A stretch of 64,000 nucleotides of DNA from Acidobacteriota bacterium. GTDB taxonomy: Bacteria; Acidobacteriota; Terriglobia; Bryobacterales; Bryobacteraceae. Position numbers and translations under genes: made by a program. The notes under the pieces were generated by a model. The model did no database searches and was not told where the DNA came from. It saw nothing but the letters and a program-made list of their open reading frames with translations. Shown one piece after another: positions 42,601-50,888 of the stretch (position 1 is the first letter of the stretch; the number at the start of each line of letters is the position of its first letter). The stretch spans positions 914,106-978,105 of the forward strand of contig JAFDVZ010000007.1 of NCBI GenBank assembly GCA_018268715.1, written 5' to 3'.

Positions 42601-43152
42601 CAGGATTTCGCGAGCGCGGCCGTTGGAGCCGTTGATGCTCATTTCCGGGCCGCTGTTGACGCCGGGCATGTAGCTGATGAACGCTTCAGCCGAGCGCAAG
42701 CCGCCGCCGTAGATCGGCAACGTATACAGCGCTTCCTGGCTGAGGTTCTGGCCACGCTCGGACTTAGTGACTTCGAGCAAGGGCGCTTCGGCCTTGACTT
42801 CGATCTGCTGCTGGACGTCGCCGACCTGAAGGCTGAGGTCCAGGTCCGTGCGGGTTCCGATGCGGATTTCGATGCCGGTTCGGACCAATTTCTTGAAGCC
42901 CGGGTGCGTCACCATGACCTCGTAGGGTCCGGCGGGCAGTGACGGAAACACATAGAGCCCGGCCTCCGACGACTGAGCTGGATACTCGCGGCCGGTCGGA
43001 GTGTGGACCGCGATAATACTGACGCCAGGAACCACCGCGCCGTTCGGATCGGTGATGGTTCCGGCAATTGAACCTGAGGTCGCCTGTGCCATGACAACTG
43101 AGGCACTCAGCAACAGGATCAACATCGCAAGAGCGAGTCTCGCTAACCTCAT
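39691..43152 (-). CDS. Oar-like TonB-dependent outer-membrane receptor
   Basis: 1153 residues from the ATG at 43152 (signal peptide LARLALAMLILLLSASVVMA); a 13-codon upstream extension is unlikely. An N-terminal carboxypeptidase-regulatory-like domain (GSIAGTITDPNGAVVPG) is followed by the plug region (LPIYGGGLRSAEAFISYMPG, NGRAREILIDGASI, TSTFNAEYGRLGGGLEMITT) and a long beta-barrel rich in aromatic and Asn/Gly motifs, ending YISMGLRLDF with the terminal phenylalanine needed for outer-membrane assembly. AAAGGAC lies about 9 bp before the start. The substrate is unknown; Oar homologues in myxobacteria export or import protein and peptide ligands. Ends in a strong terminator. Confidence 0.95.
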   Translation of the reverse strand: MRLARLALAMLILLLSASVVMAQATSGSIAGTITDPNGAVVPGVSIIAVHTPTGREYPAQSSEAGLYVFPSLPAGPYEVMVTHPGFKKLVRTGIEIRIGTRTDLDLSLQVGDVQQQIEVKAEAPLLEVTKSERGQNLSQEALYTLPIYGGGLRSAEAFISYMPGVNSGPEMSINGSNGRAREILIDGASITIPESGGTNFYFPGFEAYQEMKLVTSTFNAEYGRLGGGLEMITTKSGSNAYHGSGFWNLRRDIFEAAGWSSNQVVGRTPGYRAKVRLNEEGGTAGGPVWIPKVYDGRNKTFFYFTYAKDVRPATPVITAGETVPTLAMKNGDFSGLAYGIYDPSTTQTAGGVTTRTMFPGNIIPKSRWSAISSKIVPYIPDPNSGGGVTANYTLVGSSTHDDTLWTIKADHSFSPSQRVSFFMTRRNYFDLAPSQFSGALSNGLQNGQYPEDYRGNWDWIISPTKLLHTTFGNSQTIQRWNNPEERGWGSKWGFPGLTGKADATPYISFSTDNLTSWGMNQGKVDNGGQFNYTYQWSQQLSWVKGKHEYKMGWDIRRLQTTGDDWAGTNGAYVFSRYQTADPTNKNATGNAFASMLLGAADSASQTTLPVIIGQTRYGYHAGFFQDDWRVTPRLTLNVGVRYEVPIGWHSRDGLTSTVDLTLPNPGAGGLPGALVYAGSGSGRSGVKRFYPTDYKDIGPRAGFAYRLRDKTVLRGGFGIYYQTLGNGGCGCTDGVGGAPLSASSDGINPALFWDNGIRATGTSTVKKPFDPTADNFNNMGNEFYQGQHYGMAPRIYNWSFTVQHEVQRFAIEAAYVGNRGYGLNSSVYLNQLNPAYFALGSLLGKNINDPAVVAAGYKEPFAGFAAGWGGGATLAQALRPFPQYGDLREGNAGVGKTWYDSLQTKVERKFGDLQLITSFVWSKSLTLMTYRQIFSQGAQVQTGDSYNIADAKTYSPMDIPKSLNILMVYQLPFGRGKKFLGGSNHLVNLATGGWSISAAMQYRSSVPLEILTAGNPNGAGVLFTPITKAVYTGNGIRTGMGATDMDPNNPNSRYFNYGTNAPFVAASAYTLGSTSIYNNAVRNPYFRNENISLQKDFAIWESVKLRYRADFMNAFNRSDLGNVNVTVGNANFGRPTGPMDGQRYISMGLRLDF

Positions 43153-43484
43153 TAACGATTGTCCTTTCGTTCCCTGAAAATACAGATGCACCGAGGCTGT
43201 TGGATCGAAGGGCTCCCGGCCCAGCGCAGCCTCCCCAATGAGCGATCCGGCTTTCGCCGGTCCGCTTCCGCTTGCCGGCTAAACCACACCGGCTTCTCCA
43301 AGCTCCCGCCGCGAACCGAAGACCGACGTTTCCGGGGGGCGGTGGGAGCCACCAAATGACGAAGTTCGTTCCCGCGAGTATATCAGGATTACAGGCGGGT
43401 GAATACGCGGGTTTCAAGGACTACAAGAAAAGTTAAGAAGAAGGTAATTCCCGGCCGCGGCTGGTCCTGATACGCTGGCCTTCG
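43153..43484. other. 332-bp divergent intergenic region
   Basis: Between the receptor and the YncE-phosphoesterase gene. No gene is supported; a 66-codon frame at 43159-43359 overlaps the receptor leader and has no ribosome site. The AT-rich part near 43420-43450 (AAGAAAAGTTAAGAAGAAGG) probably belongs to the promoter or ribosome site of the downstream gene. No clear operator. Confidence 0.5.
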
Positions 43485-45995
43485 ATGCGTACACTTGGAA
43501 TCGCCGGGGCGGCGCTGGCCGGGACTTTACTGGTGGCCTGGCAATCGCCGCTATTCCCCGTCCTGAAGAGCACCGTGCTGTCGGGGCGTCAGGCTGGAGG
43601 CTTCTACCTTGTCCCGACCCATCAGCTTCTCAGGCCGTGGGGCGAACAGACGCTGCTCGCCGGCCGGCCGGTGGATATGGCGTTCGATGCCGAGGGCCGC
43701 ATCCTGGCCGTGCTGAACTGGGACGGGGTCGATGTGCTCGACGCCGTGTCCGGGGCGGCGCTGGCGCACGTCAAGTCGAAGGGGACGTCGTATGCGGGCA
43801 TCGCCTTCCGGCCGGGCTCGCGCGAGTTATGGGCGAGCGAGACGACGCGCCAGGCGGGATCGATTCTGGTGACGACGGTCTCGCCGTCCGGACGGCCCGG
43901 CGAGGCTGAGCGGATCGCATTGAAGGAGCATCCCGTGCCGACGGGCATGGCCTTCTCCTCCGATGGCGCGCGAGCCTGGGTGGCGCTCAGCCGCGACAAC
44001 GCGGTGGCGCTGCTCGACGCCCGCGAACGCAAGGTGATTCGCCAGATCCCGGTGGGAATCGCGCCGTTCGGCGTGGTTATCGCGGAGAAGCAGGGGCGAG
44101 TGTTCGTTTCGAATCGAGGCGGACGGCGGCCGGTGTCGGGCGACGCCGTGGCGCCTTCAAGCGGAACCGAGGTGGCCACCGACGCCGCCACCGGCGCATC
44201 GAAAACCGGCACGGTGAGCGTTGTCGACCTGAAGACGTTCGAAACGCGGGAGATCGCCGTGGGACTCGCGCCGTCGATGATGGCGGCCTCGCCCGGCGGA
44301 GCGCTGGTCGCGGTGGTCAACAGCCACTCGGATTCGGTCAGTTTGATTGATGCGAAGTCGCTGAATGTGACGACGGTGGCGATCCCCGCGTGGCCCGAGA
44401 AGACGCTCGGAAGCCAGCCGTCGGCGGTGGCGTTCGCGCCCTCCGGAGACCGGTTGTACGTGGCCTGCGGCGGCACGAACGCGGTCGTCGTGTTGGGCCG
44501 CGCCGCCGGCCGTTGGACGGTGCAGGGCGCGGTTCCGACGGGATGGTTCCCATCGGCCATCGCGCTCGATGCGAGCGGGGCGCTGCGTGTGCTGAACATC
44601 AAGGGGCTGGGTAATACGACGCGCGCCAAGGGCGGTTTCAATTCGCGATCCTTCGAGGGGTCGCTGCTCAAGATCGCCCCGCCGACCGCGCCGCAACTCG
44701 CCGCGGGGCTGCGGGAGGTCCGCGCCGCCAACGAGCCGCGCTTCGATCCGGCGGGCGGCGTGGAGACGCTGTCGTCGTTGGGCGTCAAGCACGTGGTGCT
44801 GATCATCAAGGAGAATCGCACCTACGACCAGGTGTTCGGCGACATCGCGAAGGGCAACGGCGATCCGAAGCTGGTGATGTACGGCCGCGATGTGACCCCC
44901 AATCATCACGCCCTCGCCGAGCAGTACGTGCTGCTCGACAACTTCTACACCGGCGGCGCCATCAGCTTCGACGGCCATCAGTGGCTGATGCAATCGTTCG
45001 TCAGTGATTACGTGGAGCGAGCCTTCTCGGCGTCGCCGCGCGGCTATGCGTGGAATATGGCCGACGCGCTGACGGTGTCGCCCGCCGGCTTCTTCTGGCA
45101 GAGCGCCACGCGGCCCCTGGACATCCGCATCTACGGCGAATTCTGCCTGCCGGCGCGGTGGAATCCGCAAACGCGCAGCGTTGTCGACATGAACGAGGAC
45201 GACGATCTCCCCTGGCGCCAATACTGGGCGCTCTACCAGACCGGGCAATGGCCGAGCGAGGTGGGCTGCCAGCCCGGCGTCCCGGCGCTTCGTCCGCAGA
45301 TGAGCCTGCGCTACCCGTACAGTTCGATGGCGATCACGGATCAGATCCGGGCCGATGAGTTTCTTCGGGAACTGGCCGAGCGCGAGAAGTCCGGCGCGAT
45401 GCCGCATATCTCAATCCTGACGCTCAACCAGGACCATACCGAAGGAAAGCGCCCGGATTACCCCACGCCGCGCGCCATGGTGGCCGACAACGATCTCGCG
45501 TTGGGGCGGATCGTGGAGGGCCTGTCGAAGTCGCGTTTCTGGCCGAATACGCTGGTGTTGGTGGTGGAGGACGACGCGCAGGACGGAGTGGACCACGTCG
45601 ATGGGCGCCGGACCGTGGCGCTCGCCGTCGGGCCGTACGTGCGGCGCGGCGTCGTCGATTCGAACTACTACACGCACACCAGCATGATCCGCACCATTCA
45701 GGACATCTTCGAGATCCCGGCGCGGACCCGCTACCTGAAGAGCGCTCGCGCCATGACCAGCGTCTTCCAGCCCGACGCCGCGCCCGCGCCGTATCAGGCC
45801 CTGGCGCCGAAAGTGGCGCTCGATGAGATGAATCCGCCGGTGAAGGCGCTGTCGGGCCGTGCATTGTGGGCGGCCCGGCAATCGATGGCGATGAACTTCA
45901 AGGAGATCGACGACGTTCCCCGCGACGTCCTGAACCGCATCCTATGGTGGGATGCGAAGGGTTGGGACACGCCCTATCCCGTCAAGTCGAAGTGA
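43485..45995 (+). CDS. YncE-like beta-propeller fused to alkaline-phosphatase-superfamily phosphoesterase
   Basis: 836 residues. Residues 1-25 resemble an export signal. About 40-400 form a YVTN/YncE propeller (GRILAVLNWDGVDVLDAVSG, GARAWVALSRDNAVALLDAR, LVAVVNSHSDSVSLIDAKSL). From about 430 comes a phosphoesterase domain related to non-hemolytic phospholipase C/acid phosphatase AcpA: VVLIIKENRTYDQVFGDI, FDGHQWLMQSFVSDYVERAF, LNQDHTEG and VVEDDAQDGVDHVDGRRTVA. These give the metal-site D/E/H residues. Such fusions are exported or periplasmic, acting on phospholipids or phosphate esters. The substrate is not known. The MFS gene converges 7 bp beyond. Confidence 0.9.
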   Translation: MRTLGIAGAALAGTLLVAWQSPLFPVLKSTVLSGRQAGGFYLVPTHQLLRPWGEQTLLAGRPVDMAFDAEGRILAVLNWDGVDVLDAVSGAALAHVKSKGTSYAGIAFRPGSRELWASETTRQAGSILVTTVSPSGRPGEAERIALKEHPVPTGMAFSSDGARAWVALSRDNAVALLDARERKVIRQIPVGIAPFGVVIAEKQGRVFVSNRGGRRPVSGDAVAPSSGTEVATDAATGASKTGTVSVVDLKTFETREIAVGLAPSMMAASPGGALVAVVNSHSDSVSLIDAKSLNVTTVAIPAWPEKTLGSQPSAVAFAPSGDRLYVACGGTNAVVVLGRAAGRWTVQGAVPTGWFPSAIALDASGALRVLNIKGLGNTTRAKGGFNSRSFEGSLLKIAPPTAPQLAAGLREVRAANEPRFDPAGGVETLSSLGVKHVVLIIKENRTYDQVFGDIAKGNGDPKLVMYGRDVTPNHHALAEQYVLLDNFYTGGAISFDGHQWLMQSFVSDYVERAFSASPRGYAWNMADALTVSPAGFFWQSATRPLDIRIYGEFCLPARWNPQTRSVVDMNEDDDLPWRQYWALYQTGQWPSEVGCQPGVPALRPQMSLRYPYSSMAITDQIRADEFLRELAEREKSGAMPHISILTLNQDHTEGKRPDYPTPRAMVADNDLALGRIVEGLSKSRFWPNTLVLVVEDDAQDGVDHVDGRRTVALAVGPYVRRGVVDSNYYTHTSMIRTIQDIFEIPARTRYLKSARAMTSVFQPDAAPAPYQALAPKVALDEMNPPVKALSGRALWAARQSMAMNFKEIDDVPRDVLNRILWWDAKGWDTPYPVKSK

Positions 45996-46002
45996 CCGGC
46001 CG

Positions 46003-47193
46003 TCACGCGGTGGTCTCCAGGCATTCGGTTTCGCCCATGCCCCCGCCGGGATCGGATTCGGCGGCGGGGAATACGTAGCGTCCGGCGACGGCCGCGGCGC
46101 CAATCGCGGCCGCCGCCATGAAGAAGGCCGCTGGATACCCGAAACGGTTCGCCACCGAGCCCGCGGCGAAGGAGCTGAGTCCGACGAACAAGTCACAGAA
46201 CGCGCTGAGCACTCCCACCGCGGAGCCACGGTCTCTTTCGGGCGTCTGCTTAATGACGCTCGACGCCACCGAGGACCACGGGAACGAGAATCCAAAGCCC
46301 AGCAATCCCGTCGAGAGGATGGCCATGGCGGGCGAAGGTCCCATGCCGATGATGGTCAGTCCCGCCGCCATCGCCACAAGCCCTCCGTAATACGTAACGG
46401 CGGGGGCGACCCGATCCGGCAATCCGCCGAGGAAGAAGCGCGACAACAGCACAACGCCCGCGTAGGCCGAGAACGCCGCCGGGCCCGAGCCTCCGTGCCG
46501 CGCCAGGTGCAGGATCAGGAAGCCGGTGATCACCGGATACTGCACGTTGACGAGTCCAATGGCGAGGCCGGGCGGAATCAGGCCGGCGGGGATCCAGGCG
46601 CGACGCCTGGCGGTGGAATCCGGCCGGTACTCTTCCGGGATGCGCGTCAGCAGGGCGAAGGCGATGGCGGCGGCCGCAACCTGCATGATGGCGGCGCGTT
46701 CGAACGATCCCAGCCAGTGGCCGACAACCGGACCCGCCGAGATTCCGCCCCAGATGCCGCTGCTCAGATAGCCGAGCGACTGGGCGCTGCGGTCGACGCC
46801 GCCAAGTTCCACCACCCAGGCCGCCGCGCCCGTGTACAGGCAGGCTTCGCCGAAGCCTTGCAGGATGCGGCCGAGATAGGCGCCGGCGATCCCTAACGGC
46901 AACAGGTAGGATACGCCCGCCAGTCCGCAACTGGCGAGTCCCGAAAGAAACGCGACCTTGCGTCCTTTCCGGTCAGCCAACGGCCCGGAGCAGAAGCGGC
47001 TGCCCAAGGCGACGAACGAGAAGATGCCGATCACGAAACCGACTGTCTGATCAGATCCGCCGAGATCGTGCCGGATGTGTGGCGCCAGGCCCGGCAACAC
47101 GGTTCCAATGCCTAGGAACCCTAAAAAAGTTGCTCCCACCAGGGCCCAGAAGCGCGCACTGAATCCATGCGCGAATAACCCCATTAGTTTCAT
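46003..47193 (-). CDS. Major facilitator superfamily transporter
   Basis: 396 residues from the ATG at 47193 (another ATG 9 bp later); upstream extension to 47259 rejected for composition. Twelve membrane segments are arranged in two halves. The MFS loop 2-3 signature appears as SGPLADRKGRKVAFLSGL, and a related motif GGLPDRVAPAVTYYGG in the second half. The sequence resembles drug- or sugar-efflux members (GSAVGVLSAFCDLFVGLSS), but specificity cannot be inferred. It is divergent from the Qrc-like operon across 158 bp. Confidence 0.9.
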   Translation of the reverse strand: MKLMGLFAHGFSARFWALVGATFLGFLGIGTVLPGLAPHIRHDLGGSDQTVGFVIGIFSFVALGSRFCSGPLADRKGRKVAFLSGLASCGLAGVSYLLPLGIAGAYLGRILQGFGEACLYTGAAAWVVELGGVDRSAQSLGYLSSGIWGGISAGPVVGHWLGSFERAAIMQVAAAAIAFALLTRIPEEYRPDSTARRRAWIPAGLIPPGLAIGLVNVQYPVITGFLILHLARHGGSGPAAFSAYAGVVLLSRFFLGGLPDRVAPAVTYYGGLVAMAAGLTIIGMGPSPAMAILSTGLLGFGFSFPWSSVASSVIKQTPERDRGSAVGVLSAFCDLFVGLSSFAAGSVANRFGYPAAFFMAAAAIGAAAVAGRYVFPAAESDPGGGMGETECLETTA

Positions 47194-47351
47194 TGTACAA
47201 GGGCCAGGCCGCCGATTCCGTGTCGGATTTCCCGACTGGCCCGTCGGCGATTCCTCCACGCCCGGTTTCGCCTGATCTTCGATCTCTGAATCGGATCAAT
47301 CACTTAGGGGATTGGCCCGAGCCCTGCAACTTCAGTGGGCGGAGGTAGTCC

Positions 47352-47594
47352 ATGTTCGCATTCCTGTTGTCCGATGAAGCGTGGCTGAACGCGACCAACG
47401 CCCTGCTCGGCGTTGTCACCGCCATCGCCGTCATCGCCATTGGCGGCGCCGTATTCCACGACGTCCTGGCGAAAATCCGGCAGCGCCGTCAGCACTTCGT
47501 TTACGATTCGCACTCGATGCACGTTCCCGATCTCGGATTCACCATGGCCGACGGCGGCGAACCGATCGGCGAGGACCATCCCGAAAAGAAGTAG
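47352..47594 (+). CDS. Small single-helix membrane protein, first gene of the redox operon
   Basis: 80 residues with one membrane helix (ALLGVVTAIAVIAIGGAVFH, residues about 17-36) and a soluble tail (FVYDSHSMHVPDLGFTMADG). A GGAGG ribosome site precedes the ATG at the right distance, and the next gene starts 13 bp after the stop, so it belongs to the seven-gene operon. Small one-helix subunits are common in quinone-cytochrome complexes; I infer, without homology evidence, that it is an accessory subunit. Confidence 0.78.
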   Translation: MFAFLLSDEAWLNATNALLGVVTAIAVIAIGGAVFHDVLAKIRQRRQHFVYDSHSMHVPDLGFTMADGGEPIGEDHPEKK

Positions 47595-47606
47595 GGAGCG
47601 GCCGCC

Positions 47607-48509
47607 ATGCAATGCCCATTTCTTCGGGAAACGCAGGTCCAAAGCTGCCGCCATGCGTTGGTTCGCAAGCTGATCGTCCGCAACCCAGAGAGCCTGGCTT
47701 CGGCGCGGTGCTCGTCGGAGGCTCACGTGGAGTGTCCGCTCTACGCCGAGTCTCCGCAGGAGTTCGGCGATCCCGACCGCTGCCCATACCTGGACGAGCC
47801 TCTTGTCCAGTTTTGCGCCGCGGCGCCGGTGCAGAAGTTCATCCCGTTCAGTGAAGCGGTGTTGAGCCGCTGCGGTTCGGCTGCATTCCGCTACTGCGAC
47901 TTGTACATCACCATGGCGCATCCCGAGGAGGCGGACGTTCCGCACGTGGATGGGATCCCCGTGCCGCCATGGCTCGATTACGCCGCCAACCACATGTGGC
48001 TTGACGCTTCCGACGACGGCGTCTTCCACATCGGCATCGACGCCTTTCTCGCGCGCGCCTTGGGACCGGTGGACCGCATCGTCTACCTGACCACTCGCGG
48101 CGTTTGCCATCCAGCGGTGGTGCTCAGCGCGGGCGCCGCCGACTATCACATGATCTTTCCGAACCGCGTGCTGATCCATGCGCCGAACACGTATCTGCGG
48201 GCGAACCCCGCGAAGTTGACGGCCGATCCGTACCGTTCGGGATGGCTGTTTGAGTGCCGCCCGGCTCCTGAGAGCGCCGACGCGCGCACGGGCCTCCATC
48301 GGGGAGGCGCCGCGGCGACGCGCTGGATGCAGTCGGAGTTCGACCGCATGGGCGCGTTCGTCCACACTTATGCCGAGACGACCAGCAACGGGGAAGATGT
48401 CCTGATGGCCGATGGCGGCGCGTTCGCGCCGGACCTGTTGCGGTATCTGAACCGCGAGCAGGCGGCGCGTCTGTACCACGCGTTCTTCTCTCCGGCATCG
48501 ACAAGGTAA
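47607..48509 (+). CDS. Tandem 4-Cys modules fused to a glycine-cleavage-H-like domain
   Basis: 300 residues. Residues 3-100 are two homologous modules, each with four cysteines: C3-C14-C35-C43 and C59-C70-C89-C97 (CPFL to CPLY, then CPYL to CDLY). They could bind zinc or an iron-sulfur cluster. Residues about 125-220 follow the GcvH fold order: NHMWLDASDDGVFHIGID, LGPVDRIVYLT and NPAKLTADPYRSGWLFECRP. The lipoyl attachment motif (E-S-V-K-A) reads VVLSAGAADY, so the swinging-arm lysine is replaced and ordinary lipoylation is unlikely. It precedes the pentaheme cytochrome by 17 bp. Function unknown; assembly factor or electron-transfer subunit are both possible. Confidence 0.75.
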   Translation: MQCPFLRETQVQSCRHALVRKLIVRNPESLASARCSSEAHVECPLYAESPQEFGDPDRCPYLDEPLVQFCAAAPVQKFIPFSEAVLSRCGSAAFRYCDLYITMAHPEEADVPHVDGIPVPPWLDYAANHMWLDASDDGVFHIGIDAFLARALGPVDRIVYLTTRGVCHPAVVLSAGAADYHMIFPNRVLIHAPNTYLRANPAKLTADPYRSGWLFECRPAPESADARTGLHRGGAAATRWMQSEFDRMGAFVHTYAETTSNGEDVLMADGGAFAPDLLRYLNREQAARLYHAFFSPASTR

Positions 48510-48526
48510 GTCCACGAGGTTACCGA

Positions 48527-49102
48527 ATGTTACGTGGTCCAATATGGTTCGCCGCTGGGTTCGCCGTGATGCTTTCGGCGGGATGGCTCGTGTTTCCGCG
48601 AGCTCTCTACCAGAAGTCATCGCAGCCCATCCAGTTCAGTCATCGCACGCACGCCGAAAAGGCGGGGATGAAGTGCGAGGACTGTCACTCGCTTCGGGCG
48701 GACGGAGCATTCACCGGAATTCCGCAAGTCGACAAATGCGCGGGCTGTCACGCGGCCCCGGTCGGCTCAACGGCCGACGAGAAGTTGCTGGTCGACCGAT
48801 ATGTCACGCCCAATCGCGAGATCCCCTGGAAGGTCTACGCGAGGCAACCCGATAACGCCTGGTTCCCCCACGCCTACCACGTGAAACTGGCCAAACTGGC
48901 CTGCGAACAGTGCCACGGCGGACACGGCAAGACCGATTCCCTGCGCGCCTACGAAAGCAACCGGGTGAGCGGCTACAGTCGCGACTTCTGGGGCGCTTCG
49001 CTTCAGCCGGCGACCGCGCGGACGGGCCTGAAGATGTCGCAATGCGAGCATTGCCACGACGAAAAAGGCGTCGTGACGGGCTGCATCGACTGCCACAAGT
49101 GA
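48527..49102 (+). CDS. Membrane-anchored pentaheme cytochrome c (QrcA/ActA-like)
   Basis: 191 residues with an uncleaved N-terminal helix (IWFAAGFAVMLSAGWLVF) and five CxxCH heme-binding motifs starting at C50, C71, C126, C173 and C186 (CEDCH, CAGCH, CEQCH, CEHCH, CIDCH). Additional histidines (FSHRTHAEK, FPHAYHVK) suit bis-histidine ligation. Gene order cytochrome, molybdopterin-type protein, four-cluster ferredoxin, NrfD is that of Qrc (menaquinone reductase) and alternative complex III. Desulfovibrio QrcA has six hemes; this one has five, as in ActA. It acts on the periplasmic side. Confidence 0.88.
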   Translation: MLRGPIWFAAGFAVMLSAGWLVFPRALYQKSSQPIQFSHRTHAEKAGMKCEDCHSLRADGAFTGIPQVDKCAGCHAAPVGSTADEKLLVDRYVTPNREIPWKVYARQPDNAWFPHAYHVKLAKLACEQCHGGHGKTDSLRAYESNRVSGYSRDFWGASLQPATARTGLKMSQCEHCHDEKGVVTGCIDCHK

Positions 49103-49109
49103 GGAAGCC

Positions 49110-50888
49110 ATGACCCTTGATCGAAGAGATCTGATGAAGTTCACCGGCGGGGGAGTTTTTGGAGCCCTGCTAACTCCCCTGCCGTGGAAGTTATTGGATG
49201 ATACGGCTAACTGGAGCCAGAATTGGTCGTGGACTCCCAAGACGCCTCGCGGCGAGTCGCGTGTGAAGTACTCGGCTTGCACGATGTGTCCGGCCGGTTG
49301 CGGCGTGAAGGCGGAGTGCGTGGGCGACCGCGCGGTGGCCATCGAAGGCGCGGCGGCGCATCCAGTCAGCCGGGGCGTGTTGTGCCCGGCCGGCCTGAAC
49401 GCGCATACCGCCGCCTGGCATCCGCGCCGTCTGCACAACCCGCCGGCCGCGGCGATCGCGGACCTCTCCAAGCGCATCGCGGGCGGCGCGAAGTACGCCA
49501 TCCTCGACCTTGGACCGGAGCGGGCGCTATCGGCCTTGTACCGCGAGGCCGGCGCCTACCTGCGCATGCCGGATCGCCAGGAGGCGACGTTGAACGCCGT
49601 CGCCCGGCTGCTGGGCCGTCCGGAAGGATCTCTGGGCATTGACCTGGAACACACGAAGACGTTGATCGCCTTCGGCGCTCCGGTGATGGAAGGCTGGGCG
49701 GTTCCCGGACGCGTGGCCGAGCGGTGGCGCAGCGGCGAATTGCGCCTGATCCAGGTGGAGACGCGGCAATCGCGCTCCGCGCTGGCGGCGGAAACGTGGA
49801 TCCCCGTGGAGCCCGGCGGCGAGTCGCTGGTCGCGTTGCGGATCGCCCGCGGCGAGATCAAGGTGGACGGCCCGGCCGTGGCGATCGGCGCCGGCGGGCC
49901 GGAAGAAGAGGCCGTCGCCGCATTGAATCTGCAACTGGGAGCGGTGGGGCGAACCATCGTTCCACGTCCGGCGGCCCCGTGGAAGTTGGCGGAGGCGCAG
50001 GACTTCATGAAGACGCCGGATCACTCGATTGACGTTCTTTTTGTGGATTCCTCCCGCGCCTACGACCCGGTTCCCTGGCCGGCGATCCGGCGGAAATTGT
50101 CCGCCTCGGGCGTTGTGGTCGCCCTGTCCTACCGCCAGGACGCCATCACGCGCCACGCCGATTATGTTCTGCCGGTCGCCGCGCCGTTCGAATCGCTCGA
50201 AGACGCCGGCACGCCGCCCTGTTCGACGGTTCCCGCACTGGCGGTCGCGCCCGCGTTGATCGATTCGCCGGTGGTGAAGCAATCCGGAATCGACCACCTG
50301 CATGCGATCCTCGGCAAGAGCGGAGCCGTTGCGGACGTCCTGAAGCAGCGCGCCGCCGCGATTCATGCGGCGAAGAAGGGGTCGGTGGTCCAGTTCGCCG
50401 ACGGCGCCGCGACTCAGGTCAGTGAGATCGCTTCCGCCGATGACTTATGGAAGAAATTGGCCGAAGGCGCCTGCTGGATGGGCGAGCCTTCCGCCGAGAA
50501 GTTAATCGTCAAACAGGCCGCCATGCCACAGCCGGTAATTCCGCCGCGCGATCCGCAACGTCCGTTCACGCTGCTGGTTCATAACTCGCCGGATAACTCA
50601 CTGCCGTTAATGACGAAGTTATATCAGGAGTCCGGGCTTTACGCGCCCACGTCGCTGGCGCGAGTCAATCCGGAGACGGCGGCCCAGGCCGGGCTGAAGA
50701 GCGGCGCGCGCGCCGTCATCGACACGGCCTACGGCTCGGCGTGGCGCGAAGTGCTGGTGGATCCCGCGGTGATGCCGGGCGTGGTGGAGGTTTCCGCCTG
50801 CGCCGCCTGCTCCGACATCGCTGAGATCGCCACCGACGGATCGAGCAGCGACTGGCGCGTCGCGGCCGCGAATGTGAGGAGGGCGTGA
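49110..50888 (+). CDS. Molybdopterin-oxidoreductase-family subunit with Tat signal (QrcB/ActB-like)
   Basis: 592 residues, short for this superfamily. The N-terminus has a twin-arginine signal (LDRRDLMKFTGGGVFGALLT) and the 4Fe-4S site C57, C60, C64, C92 (CTMCPAGC, then HPVSRGVLCPAG). The remainder follows the molybdopterin-dinucleotide superfamily order, including HADYVLPVAAPFE and a final PETAAQAGLKSGARAVIDT domain. No cysteine/selenocysteine/serine ligand for molybdenum could be assigned; in Qrc and ACIII this subunit lacks the cofactor, and the same is likely here. It starts 8 bp after the cytochrome and overlaps the ferredoxin gene by ATGA. Confidence 0.85.
   Translation: MTLDRRDLMKFTGGGVFGALLTPLPWKLLDDTANWSQNWSWTPKTPRGESRVKYSACTMCPAGCGVKAECVGDRAVAIEGAAAHPVSRGVLCPAGLNAHTAAWHPRRLHNPPAAAIADLSKRIAGGAKYAILDLGPERALSALYREAGAYLRMPDRQEATLNAVARLLGRPEGSLGIDLEHTKTLIAFGAPVMEGWAVPGRVAERWRSGELRLIQVETRQSRSALAAETWIPVEPGGESLVALRIARGEIKVDGPAVAIGAGGPEEEAVAALNLQLGAVGRTIVPRPAAPWKLAEAQDFMKTPDHSIDVLFVDSSRAYDPVPWPAIRRKLSASGVVVALSYRQDAITRHADYVLPVAAPFESLEDAGTPPCSTVPALAVAPALIDSPVVKQSGIDHLHAILGKSGAVADVLKQRAAAIHAAKKGSVVQFADGAATQVSEIASADDLWKKLAEGACWMGEPSAEKLIVKQAAMPQPVIPPRDPQRPFTLLVHNSPDNSLPLMTKLYQESGLYAPTSLARVNPETAAQAGLKSGARAVIDTAYGSAWREVLVDPAVMPGVVEVSACAACSDIAEIATDGSSSDWRVAAANVRRA

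Noticed and set aside
47607..48509. True glycine-cleavage H protein
   Set aside because: The lipoyl-lysine motif is lost, a cysteine-module domain is fused at the N-terminus, and no GcvT/GcvP gene is nearby.
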